Notes: generated from the sequence alone by a model not told the origin. A stretch of DNA of 5,710 bases from Rhodoferax sp. (GCA_020048295.1 JAIFMT010000249.1:1-5710), one strand, 5' to 3'; counted from the first letter of the stretch, positions 1 through 5,693 are shown. Made by a program: numbers and translations.

Positions 1-6
1 AGTTTC

Positions 7-39
7 GTTAAGACTTCCTTAAGCCTGGAGGCGCATGCT
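7..39 (+). promoter_or_regulatory. Predicted response-regulator box and -10 element of the regulatory operon
   Basis: The box is GTTAAG (7-12), 5 bp, CTTAAG (18-23), a direct repeat with 11-bp spacing like the PmrA/QseB class of OmpR-family sites (CTTAAK-N5-CTTAAK). It is followed by 10 bp and CATGCT (34-39), a plausible -10 hexamer, with no good -35, as expected when an activator sits over the -35 region. The same layout with the same spacings occurs on the opposite strand ahead of the cytochrome operon (5197-5165). A start near position 46 would leave a leader of about 27 nt before the ATG at 73. Binding by the regulator encoded at 911-1573 is inferred from the family and proximity. An alternative, weaker promoter reading is TTGGCA (39-44), 17 bp, TTTAGA (62-67). 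Confidence 0.65.
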
Positions 40-72
40 TGGCATTTATCTTTTTCAATTTTTTAGACGCGA

Positions 73-882
73 ATGTCGGTCTCGTCTCTTTCCATGAATG
101 CCCCCACCAGCACGGCAGCCGTTGCCACCCTGTCAGCAGCGCAACGACAAACGCGCCGTTTGTTGGCAGTGCAACAGATGAGCCAGGGTGAATCGCCGGC
201 GGTTGTGGCGGCCGCGTTGGGCATGAGTCGCGCTTGGGGCTATCAATGCCAGGCGCAGCATCTCGCGCCAAACGCACCGGCCAGCATCAAAAGCAGTGGC
301 CGTCCGCGCAAGTTGTCGTCACAGCAAGAACGTCAGGTGCTGCGACTCATCGATGCCAAGCGCCCGGACCACTACGGGTTCGGCAGCGGGTTGTGGACAC
401 GCCAGATCGTCCAGCAGTTGCTGCTGGCGCGGTTTCAGGTGCAGCTGTCTTTGCTCTCGATCTCCAAACTGCTCAAGCGGCTCGGGTTGGCGATACCGAC
501 CGACTCGCAGCAACCCAGCAGGCGCGATGTGAATTGGCCAGATATTTGTGCTTTGGCCCGGCGCAATGGGGCCGAGGTGCTGTTTTGGCATATCACCCAA
601 ATGCGGGTTCAAAGTCCGGTGGCTGCGCAGCATGATGACAAAGCCGTTTCTGCCATCATGGCCACCAATGTTCAGGGTGCCTTCTGGTTTGCCAGCTATC
701 CGGGCTTGATGGAGCCGCTGCGGGCAGCGGTAGTGCTGGGCAAATTGATGCGTGGTCGCAGGCGTCCCGTCATTTTGGTGCTGGCCGGGTGTCCGCCGGA
801 ATGGACTTCGGCGGCGTGTGCCTATGCAGCCACCACGCACGGCAGGCTCAGCCTGCACCTGTGTTGCCCTGGGTCTGAATAA
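73..882 (+). CDS. IS630-transposase-derived, catalytically dead helix-turn-helix protein
   Basis: This 269-residue protein has the N-terminal architecture of IS630-family transposases. A first helix-turn-helix lies at about residues 24-62 (VVAAALGMSRAWGYQ). The linker GRPRKLS (76-82) is followed by a winged-helix domain at 83-142, with the family-like segments GLWTR (106-110) and ISKLLKRLGL (130-139). The rest aligns by eye with an IS630 DDE domain that has decayed at the active site. The first Asp, normally in a FxDExG context, falls at FWH (171-173). The second, normally VDGH, is LAGC (237-240). The C-terminal SPxLNPxE segment with the catalytic Glu is absent, since the protein ends LCCPGSE. 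Structural parts such as GKLMRGRRRPVILVL (223-237) and THGRLSLHL (255-263) survive. The usual family length is about 340 residues. No strong Shine-Dalgarno precedes ATG 73, and Met8 (94) is a possible alternative start. The stop is only 28 nt before the response-regulator gene, so the two are probably co-transcribed. It cannot be an active transposase. A role as DNA-binding regulator is inference. Confidence 0.8.
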   Translation: MSVSSLSMNAPTSTAAVATLSAAQRQTRRLLAVQQMSQGESPAVVAAALGMSRAWGYQCQAQHLAPNAPASIKSSGRPRKLSSQQERQVLRLIDAKRPDHYGFGSGLWTRQIVQQLLLARFQVQLSLLSISKLLKRLGLAIPTDSQQPSRRDVNWPDICALARRNGAEVLFWHITQMRVQSPVAAQHDDKAVSAIMATNVQGAFWFASYPGLMEPLRAAVVLGKLMRGRRRPVILVLAGCPPEWTSAACAYAATTHGRLSLHLCCPGSE

Positions 883-910
883 ACCGGCTATTGACAAGCC
901 AAGGATTGAC

Positions 911-1573
911 ATGCGCATATTGCTGGCCGAAGACGACCTCATTTTGGGCGATGGCCTGCGTGCCGGCTTGCGCCAGCAGGGCTTTCTGGTGGATTGGGTG
1001 CGCGATGGCCTGGCCGCCGAACGTGAATTGGGCAGCGGTGATTACCAGGCTGCCGTGCTGGACCTGGGGCTGCCACTCAAAGACGGGCTGGATGTGTTGC
1101 GGGCGCTGCGTGACCAAAAAAATGCCACACCGGTGCTGGTGCTGACAGCACGCGATGCCGTGCCTGATCGCATCAAGGGTCTTGACCTGGGCGCCGACGA
1201 CTATGTGCTCAAGCCGGTGGACTTGTTTGAACTGGGTGCCCGCTTGCGTTCGCTGGTGCGCCGCGCCCACGGGCAAACACAGGACGTGCTGACCTGTGGT
1301 GATTTGCAGGTGAATTTGTCAGCTCGGCGGGTCACGCTGGCCGGGCAGGGTGTCACGCTGTCAATGCGTGAGTTTGACCTGCTGCACGCGCTGATGCGCA
1401 ACGTTGGGCGCATTTTGTCGCGCGAACAGCTTGAACAGCAGCTCTACAGCTGGGGCTACGAGGTGGAAAGCAACACCATTGAGGTGCACATTCATCACTT
1501 GCGCAAAAAGCTGCGCGCCGAGCTGATCCAGACCGTGCGCGGTGTGGGCTACACCCTGTTGCAGCACAGCTGA
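911..1573 (+). CDS. OmpR-family response regulator, QseB/PmrA-like
   Basis: A 220-residue cytoplasmic transcription factor, full length for the OmpR/PhoB family. The receiver domain (1-115) has all canonical residues: acidic pair Asp8/Asp9, phospho-acceptor Asp51 in VLDLGLP, Thr79 in VLVLTARD and Lys101 in DDYVLKP. The C-terminal winged-helix domain (about 125-218) has the typical MREFDLL, REQLEQQLY, EVHIHHLRKKL and VRGVGYTL segments. The start at 911 is favoured because the frame opens exactly on MRILLAEDD and AAGGA lies 5 nt upstream (901-905); the frame stays open back to 752 but that extension has no domain. The kinase gene follows 10 nt after the stop, giving a classic regulator-kinase pair. 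QseB/PmrA-type regulators bind CTTAAK-N5-CTTAAK-like repeats, and two such sites lie at the outer ends of this locus (7-23 and 5181-5197). It probably activates both operons when phosphorylated. Its exact orthologue name (QseB, PmrA or TctD) cannot be settled by eye. Confidence 0.95.
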   Translation: MRILLAEDDLILGDGLRAGLRQQGFLVDWVRDGLAAERELGSGDYQAAVLDLGLPLKDGLDVLRALRDQKNATPVLVLTARDAVPDRIKGLDLGADDYVLKPVDLFELGARLRSLVRRAHGQTQDVLTCGDLQVNLSARRVTLAGQGVTLSMREFDLLHALMRNVGRILSREQLEQQLYSWGYEVESNTIEVHIHHLRKKLRAELIQTVRGVGYTLLQHS

Positions 1574-1583
1574 CAGGCCAACA

Positions 1584-2993
1584 ATGCCCGATCACCTGCT
1601 GCGTTGGTTTCCCCGGATGCGCTCATTGCACGGGCGCTTGTTGTTGCTGCTGCTGAGCATGATGCTGGTGGTCTGGCTGGTTGCTGCGCTACTGACATGG
1701 TCGAGCGCAGCGCACGAGCTGGACGAGTTGCTTGACGGCCACCTGGCGCAATCAGCAGCGCTGCTGGTGGCGCAGCAAACCGGGCATGGGCAAGATGAAA
1801 CCAATGAATATGTCACGCATGACGCACCCGACATGCCGTACAAGTACGCACCCCGGGTGGCGTTTCAGGTGTTTCACGAGGGCAAATTGACATTGCACTC
1901 CAGCAACACGGGCGCGGCGCCGATGGCGCGGGTATTGCGCGGTTTTGAAACCGTGACGCGTCCTGATGGTGTCGCCTGGCGTGTCTTTGCTGCGCAGGGC
2001 AACGAGGGCGATGTACAGGTTTACGTGGGCGAACAAGTCACTTCGCGCGAGTCCATCTTGTGGGCGGTGTTGCAGAGCCTGTTGACCCCGTTATTGCTGG
2101 CGCTACCGGTGCTGGGCGTGTTTGGTTGGCTGATGGTGCGGCATGCGTTGCAGCCATTGCGCGAACTGGGACAGGTGCTGGCCAAGCGCCAACCGCAGTC
2201 AATGGAGGCGATTGTTTTAAGCGATGTGCCCGCAGAAATGGAGCCGGTGCTGCAGGCGCTCAATCAGCTGCTGGAACGCATCAGCCACATGCTGACCGCC
2301 GAGCGACGCTTTACCGCCGATGCCGCGCACGAGTTGCGCACCCCGATTGCCGCCATCCGGATGCAGGCACAAGTGGCCTTGGGTGCGGACGATGATGACA
2401 CACCTGGGCGCACCCGGGCGCTGCAGCAGACCTTGGCCGGCTGTGACCGGGCGACCCATCTGGTGGAACAATTGTTGACCCTGTCCCGGCTCGAATCGTC
2501 CACCCGTGGTGCACCTGGCGGGCAGGTCAACCTGTCCGCGCTGGCGCAGCGGGTGGCCGCCGATCTGGCCCTGACGGCGCTGCAGCGCCGCCAAACCCTG
2601 TCGCTCGAAGCCGCGCAGCCCGCCCTGATTGCCGCCGATGACACGCTGACTGGCGTACTGCTGCGTAACCTGCTTGACAACGCCTTGCGCTACAGCCCGG
2701 CAGACGCCAAGGTGTGCGTCAGTGTCGACTTGATTGGCACGCAAGTGTGTTTGCAAGTGGACGACAGTGGCCCGGGCTTGCCTGATGCCGATCTGGCCCG
2801 TCTGGGTGAGCGCTTTTTCAGGGTGTTGGGCACCGGGCAAAGTGGCAGCGGACTGGGCTGGTCGATTGTGCGGCGCATTGCACTGGTTTATCACGCCGAT
2901 GTCAGCGTGCAGCGCTCGGCCCGCTTGGGCGGCCTGTGCGTGCGGGTGGTCTGGCCGGCGGCGGTGCCAACGGTTTCAGCGCCCGGCAGATGA
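1584..2993 (+). CDS. Membrane sensor histidine kinase, QseC/PmrB-like
   Basis: A 469-residue inner-membrane kinase that should phosphorylate the regulator encoded just upstream. TM1 is at about 19-39, a periplasmic sensor region of about 118 residues follows (40-157), TM2 is at about 158-185, and a HAMP linker starts at RHALQPL (186). The HisKA dimerisation domain carries the H-box FTADAAHELRTPIAAIR with phospho-accepting His249. The ATPase domain has the N-box LLRNLLDNALRYS (Asn362, Asn366), the G1 box DDSGPG (393-398) and the G2 box GSGLG (421-425). LVEQLLTLSRLES after the H-box is typical of the QseC/PmrB/TctE group. The ATG at 1584 is chosen because it lies just after the regulator stop with ACAGG upstream and begins a positively charged stretch before TM1; the upstream ATG at 1542 lies inside the regulator gene. 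The periplasmic region has no clustered acidic metal-binding motif that I can identify, so the signal is unknown. The last 18 bp overlap the 3' end of the convergent b561 gene. Confidence 0.95.
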   Translation: MPDHLLRWFPRMRSLHGRLLLLLLSMMLVVWLVAALLTWSSAAHELDELLDGHLAQSAALLVAQQTGHGQDETNEYVTHDAPDMPYKYAPRVAFQVFHEGKLTLHSSNTGAAPMARVLRGFETVTRPDGVAWRVFAAQGNEGDVQVYVGEQVTSRESILWAVLQSLLTPLLLALPVLGVFGWLMVRHALQPLRELGQVLAKRQPQSMEAIVLSDVPAEMEPVLQALNQLLERISHMLTAERRFTADAAHELRTPIAAIRMQAQVALGADDDDTPGRTRALQQTLAGCDRATHLVEQLLTLSRLESSTRGAPGGQVNLSALAQRVAADLALTALQRRQTLSLEAAQPALIAADDTLTGVLLRNLLDNALRYSPADAKVCVSVDLIGTQVCLQVDDSGPGLPDADLARLGERFFRVLGTGQSGSGLGWSIVRRIALVYHADVSVQRSARLGGLCVRVVWPAAVPTVSAPGR

Positions 2994-4172
2994 AGCTGCC
3001 GCACTGGCCGGCATCGCGCTTGGGCGCTGCGGCAGCTGCATGGCACCATCTTCATAGGTGCCGGCATCGGCGTCCATGTGACACGCGGCGCAGTTGGCTT
3101 TGCTTTTGACCAGCGGGTTGGCCCAGTCGGCGGCAGCGATTTCGCGGTGTTTCCTGATCCAGTAAGCGGTGTCGGTAATGCGCAGCGGTGCGGCATTGGG
3201 CGCTACCGACTGGTCAATTTTCAGGCCCGCTTCGGTCAAGTGATGATCTGCCGCGTTGTCTTGCATGAACTTTAAAACCGCTTGCGTGGTGCTGGCATCC
3301 AGGCCCAGGTCGCTGCCAAAGTGTTCGGCCTGACCGTCCATGATGGCTTGCCACGACCGCGCCGGCAGCAGCGAAGGGTAAAACACCGCGTGACAACTGC
3401 CGCATTCCTCACGCCATTGGGTGTTGTCGGGCAGGTGTTGGCCGACAAATTTGACGTGCGGTTCTTCCCCGCTGGCGCTTTCTTGGGCGGCGTGCCAGGC
3501 TGTTTGGTCAAGCTGGCGGTCAATGGCGTAAGCAAACCACCAGCCAGCAAACCCCAGCATCAGCAAGCCCATCACCACGGCCATGACGCGGTGCGGGCGC
3601 GCTGCCGGTGTGCCCGGCTCGGCCAGCTTGTGGCCAGTCAGCATGGCGCGCGCCAGGTTTTCGCGGTGCAGCCAGCTCTCTACCAGCACACCCGCCAGGT
3701 GGCCCAGCACCACCAGCAGCATGGCGGTGGTGACCGCCTCATGCAGCGATTTCAGCAACTTGGCCTGGCCAAAGCCAAACCAGCCTGCGGCCAGCCCCTG
3801 CTGTTCCTCGGCACCAAGGGTCAGCACACCCGTCACACCCGCTACAAAAGTCAACACCAACAGTGCGTAAATTGCCAGGCTGCCGGCCGGGTTATGGCCG
3901 ACGTGGCGCTTCGCATGGCCACCCAGCACTTGCTTGAGGTAGCCCAGCGCCTCGGTCGGGCCAAACCAGAAACTGGCAAAACGCGCGTAATTCGACCCGG
4001 CAAAACCCCACACCAGCCGAAACGCCAGCAACCCCAACATCAGGTAGCCACAAAACACATGCAGCGAGCGCCAGGTATCAGATTCGCCGGTGAGCCAGGC
4101 CAGCGCAAAGCACAGCGCCAGCGACCAGTGAAACAAGCGGGTGGGAACGTCCCAGATCAAAGTGCGTTGCAT
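2976..4172 (-). CDS. Cytochrome b561 fused to a C-terminal diheme cytochrome c (DHC) domain
   Basis: A 398-residue fusion. Residues 1-180 form a bacterial cytochrome b561 module: it opens with VWD-like IWDVPTRLFHW, has four hydrophobic segments (about 14-30, 38-57, 98-119, 146-165), and has candidate b-heme ligands His15, His38, His144 and His158. A fifth segment (about 196-216) would place the rest in the periplasm. Residues 245-380 are a DHC domain with two c-heme motifs, CGSCH (257-261) and CAACH (361-365), and APLRITDTAYWIRKH between them. This domain is clearly homologous to the stand-alone DHC encoded immediately upstream. The expected role is quinol oxidation in the membrane with electrons handed to periplasmic c-hemes. 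The C-terminus after residue 385 is low-complexity Ala/Ser/Pro. ATG 4172 is preceded by GAGAG about 8 nt upstream. It is the last gene of the cytochrome operon, 42 nt after dhc. The 3' end overlaps the kinase gene by 18 bp, leaving no room for an intergenic terminator. Confidence 0.92.
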   Translation of the reverse strand: MQRTLIWDVPTRLFHWSLALCFALAWLTGESDTWRSLHVFCGYLMLGLLAFRLVWGFAGSNYARFASFWFGPTEALGYLKQVLGGHAKRHVGHNPAGSLAIYALLVLTFVAGVTGVLTLGAEEQQGLAAGWFGFGQAKLLKSLHEAVTTAMLLVVLGHLAGVLVESWLHRENLARAMLTGHKLAEPGTPAARPHRVMAVVMGLLMLGFAGWWFAYAIDRQLDQTAWHAAQESASGEEPHVKFVGQHLPDNTQWREECGSCHAVFYPSLLPARSWQAIMDGQAEHFGSDLGLDASTTQAVLKFMQDNAADHHLTEAGLKIDQSVAPNAAPLRITDTAYWIRKHREIAAADWANPLVKSKANCAACHMDADAGTYEDGAMQLPQRPSAMPASAAASSAGR

Positions 4173-4214
4173 CAGAAAACTCTCGAAAAGCGGTCAGGGT
4201 GCCGCCACTGCCAG

Positions 4215-4712
4215 TTACTTGGGGATGACGATGCTGCGTTCGTTGAAGTCGCCCTTGGCGGCAGCGCTGTGGCAAGCGACGCAATTGGCCTGGCTTTTGA
4301 CCGATTCGCGCTTCCAGATGGCGGGGCTGATCTCGCCAGCACTGTGTTTGGTTTTGAACCACTGCGACTCGGTGATGCGCAGCGGTGCAGCGCTGGAGGT
4401 CCAACGGTTGGACGCGTATTGGGTCAGGTAGCGGGTGATTTCCTGGGTGTCAGCAGCGGGCAACGAGGCATCGGTGTCAAAGTGCTTGCCCAACGATTCC
4501 ATCACTTTTTTCCATGACGCTGCCGGCAGCAACCCGGGTGGAAAAGCCATGTGGCAACTGCCGCATTCGGCCAACCACTTGGCGTTGCTTTGTGCCGGCA
4601 TGACCGGGCGGCCACGGTCTTCGCCGTTGTATTTGGCAGCAGCGTGCGCGGCCAAGCTGCCCAGGGCGGCAGTCACCAGCACAAGCGCTGTCAGGAGGTG
4701 TTTGGTTTTCAT
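4215..4712 (-). CDS. dhc: Periplasmic diheme cytochrome c (DHC)
   Basis: A 165-residue secreted diheme cytochrome. The signal peptide is KTKH followed by a hydrophobic core, with likely cleavage after AHA (22-24). There are two c-type heme motifs, CGSCH (50-54) and CVACH (144-148), separated by about 90 residues, with SAAPLRIT and a WFKTKH segment between them as in the DHC family. His77 and His123 are conserved in the paralogous domain of the neighbouring fusion (aligned His284 and His342) and are candidate distal heme ligands. The start at 4712 is chosen because it begins the signal peptide, AAGGTG lies about 8 nt upstream, and it is 10 nt after the shp stop; the longer frame from 4781 would overlap shp and lacks a signal-peptide start. 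In Rhodobacter sphaeroides DHC is the known electron-transfer partner of SHP, which fits the order shp-dhc-b561 here. Its sequence relation to the fused DHC domain suggests duplication. Confidence 0.93.
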   Translation of the reverse strand: MKTKHLLTALVLVTAALGSLAAHAAAKYNGEDRGRPVMPAQSNAKWLAECGSCHMAFPPGLLPAASWKKVMESLGKHFDTDASLPAADTQEITRYLTQYASNRWTSSAAPLRITESQWFKTKHSAGEISPAIWKRESVKSQANCVACHSAAAKGDFNERSIVIPK

Positions 4713-4722
4713 GCGCTGCACC

Positions 4723-5130
4723 TTATTTGACCGACAGCATGAAGGCCACAAAATCACCCTTTTCCTGCGTGGTGCAGGCACGGCTCAGGGCATCGTTGCA
4801 ATTGCGTTTGAACCATTTTTCTACCTTGGCTGCGTCGCTGAAGCGTTGCGGGTTGACCACCGGGGCCATTGGCTCGATGGCTTTGTTGGTGGTGGCGTGC
4901 TTGCCGGTGTTTTTGGGTGAACTGGTGTGGCAGCTTGAGCACGACACCTGCTTGGGGCCTTGCGTGGTGTACAGCTTTTCGCCAGCTGCGGCGCTGAAGT
5001 CTTTGAACGCCGGGTTTTCCTGTTTGGCGGTGCTGCGCAAGCCATCCAGCACCGGGTTGGCCAGGGTGACCAGTGGCAGCGCGGCGATCAGGCAGGCCAG
5101 CAGGCGGGAAGTGTGTGGTTTGAGATTCAT
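4723..5130 (-). CDS. shp: SHP-family (DUF1924) monoheme cytochrome c, probable O2/NO-binding
   Basis: A 135-residue secreted cytochrome. The signal peptide ends at LVTLA (20-24), giving a mature protein of about 111 residues, the size of sphaeroides heme protein (SHP). The single c-heme motif is CSSCH (64-68). The C-terminal part WFKRNCNDALSRAC has two cysteines (111 and 119) placed to form a disulfide and asparagines 110 and 112. SHP is known to use an Asn as a displaceable sixth heme ligand, allowing O2 or NO binding in the reduced state. If cleavage is after residue 24, Asn112 becomes mature residue 88, the number of the ligand in R. sphaeroides SHP; this match is inference. KHATTNKAIEPMAP between the two parts is typical of DUF1924 proteins. 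It is the first gene of the operon, 10 nt before dhc. No strong Shine-Dalgarno precedes the ATG. The predicted response-regulator box lies 51-67 nt upstream of the start codon. Confidence 0.92.
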   Translation of the reverse strand: MNLKPHTSRLLACLIAALPLVTLANPVLDGLRSTAKQENPAFKDFSAAAGEKLYTTQGPKQVSCSSCHTSSPKNTGKHATTNKAIEPMAPVVNPQRFSDAAKVEKWFKRNCNDALSRACTTQEKGDFVAFMLSVK

Positions 5131-5164
5131 GTTGTTGATGCTGAGTGGTTATGGGTTGCGCCAG

Positions 5165-5197
5165 AGCATAGGCTGCTCTTCTTAAGGAATTCTTAGG
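5165..5197 (-). promoter_or_regulatory. Predicted response-regulator box and -10 element of the cytochrome operon
   Basis: Reading the - strand, the site is CCTAAG (5197-5192), 5 bp, CTTAAG (5186-5181), 10 bp, TATGCT (5170-5165). The direct repeat has the 11-bp period of PmrA/QseB-type sites and takes the place of a -35 element. TATGCT is a fair -10. A start near 5158 gives a leader of about 28 nt to the shp ATG. Every spacing equals that of the promoter at 7-39, including the perfect proximal CTTAAG, the degenerate distal half and the YATGCT hexamer. Control by the regulator encoded in this locus is inferred. Confidence 0.7.
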
Positions 5198-5240
5198 GAT
5201 GCCTGCCTGCCCGTTTAACGTGAAACACCGATGGAAGTTC

Positions 5241-5266
5241 TGTAGGAGCTGCGCCCTCGCAGCGAA
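5241..5266. repeat. REP-like hairpin (TGTAGGAGC family look)
   Basis: TGTAGGAGC is followed by GCTGCG (5248-5253), a CCCT loop and CGCAGC (5258-5263), then GAA. The perfect 6-bp GC stem preceded by GTAGGAGC resembles the REP elements known from Pseudomonas and relatives. There is no T-tract on either strand, so an intrinsic terminator is unlikely. Whether other copies exist cannot be seen from this window. Confidence 0.4.
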
Positions 5267-5296
5267 CCAGCGCTTCTCCCTCACGCTGCAAACCGG

Positions 5297-5571
5297 TATG
5301 CCGGCAAGCGCGACGGCGTGGTCTATCCACCAGACCACATTACCCGCTTTATCGTCGAGCAGGCGCTGGCACCCACTCTTCGTGAGCGCTTCGAGGCGCT
5401 TCACGCCAGCGCAACGACTGGCAAGCCCTGTTTGAGCAGGAGAAAACCCGCATCCAGCAGCTCAGCGCCAACTTTGCCGCTGCCGAGCGCAGCATCGACA
5501 GCATCGTCTATGCCTTGTTTGACTTGAGCGCTGCTGAAATCATGCTGATCAAGCGCGCGGTGCAGCTATAA
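5297..5571 (+). pseudogene. Remnant of a type IIG (Eco57I-like) restriction-modification enzyme
   Basis: Two fragments in different frames read as parts of one protein family. From 5297 the frame gives YAGKRDGVVYPPDHITRFIV and then EQALAPTLRERFEAL, like the segment that precedes the methyltransferase motif I in type IIG enzymes (normally GVxYTPxxIxxFIVExxL; here YTP has become YPP). From about 5413 another frame gives DWQALFEQEKTRIQQL and then ERSIDSIVYALFDLSAAEI, ending at the TAA 5569-5571. This matches the C-terminal coiled segment and IDxxVYxLYxLxxxEI signature of the same enzymes. The methyltransferase core with its DPACGSG and NPPY motifs, and the specificity domain, are missing between them. 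The junction near 5405-5413 therefore combines a large internal deletion with a frame change. No 5' end or start is visible. The family call is by motif memory, so moderately sure. Confidence 0.6.
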
Positions 5572-5590
5572 CGCGGTTTATATAACAAAT

Positions 5591-5629
5591 CAGCCTGTAG
5601 CCCTTATTCAGTAAGCGCTAGAAGCTATT
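5591..5629. repeat. Intergenic hairpin repeat of Comamonadaceae type
   Basis: TAGCCCTTA (5598-5606), loop TTCAG, TAAGCGCTA (5612-5620) form a 9-bp stem with one C-C mismatch, flanked by CAGCCTG and GAAGCTATTG. Short intergenic sequences built from AGCC-TGTAGC and GCTA-AGCTATTG are common in Rhodoferax, Polaromonas and Acidovorax genomes, as I recall them. It sits just after the methylase remnant and could also act as a weak transcription stop, although no T-run follows directly. Confidence 0.45.
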
Positions 5630-5666
5630 GTTTCAATACCAATTGTCACTTGGTGTCGTTATATTC

Positions 5667-5693
5667 GGGTCAGCCCCATTCGGTGACCGCCGG
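5667..5693. mobile_element. Possible edge of an IS21-like element (very tentative)
   Basis: GGGTCAGCCCC followed by CGGTGACCGCCGG resembles the GGGTCA/CGGTGACCGCC sub-repeats found inside the ends of some IS21-family elements in Burkholderiales. Only the edge is in the window, no open frame can be followed, and no matching inverted end is visible. It may equally be ordinary intergenic sequence. Confidence 0.2.

Noticed and set aside
73..882. Active IS630 insertion sequence
   Set aside because: The catalytic DDE residues are gone, the C-terminus is missing, and I see no terminal inverted repeats or TA target duplications around the gene.
752..910. N-terminal extension of the response regulator back to 752
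   Set aside because: It overlaps the upstream gene, adds no domain, and the family start with AAGGA upstream is at 911.
319..942. A 207-codon open frame on the - strand opposite the transposase-derived gene
   Set aside because: No domain can be recognised and it is antisense to a frame with clear helix-turn-helix homology.
2210..2225. TTTTAAG inside the kinase gene as a third regulator box
   Set aside because: It has no partner half-site 11 bp away on either side.
4173..4214. Terminator or separate promoter between dhc and the b561 fusion gene
   Set aside because: The 42-nt gap has only a weak 4-bp GCGG/CCGC pairing and no T-run or convincing -10, so read-through within one operon is simpler.
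3282..4517. A 411-codon open frame on the + strand opposite the b561 and dhc genes
   Set aside because: It is antisense to two genes with clear heme motifs and membrane segments. Its translation is Gln/His/Arg-rich with no recognisable domain, typical of a GC-rich shadow frame.
4713..4781. Longer dhc start at 4781
   Set aside because: It overlaps the end of shp and would bury the signal peptide. The start at 4712 has a Shine-Dalgarno and begins directly with the signal sequence.
5199..5435. A 78-codon open frame on the + strand right of the cytochrome promoter
   Set aside because: No recognisable domain, no ribosome-binding site, and it overlaps the REP-like hairpin and the methylase remnant in a different frame.
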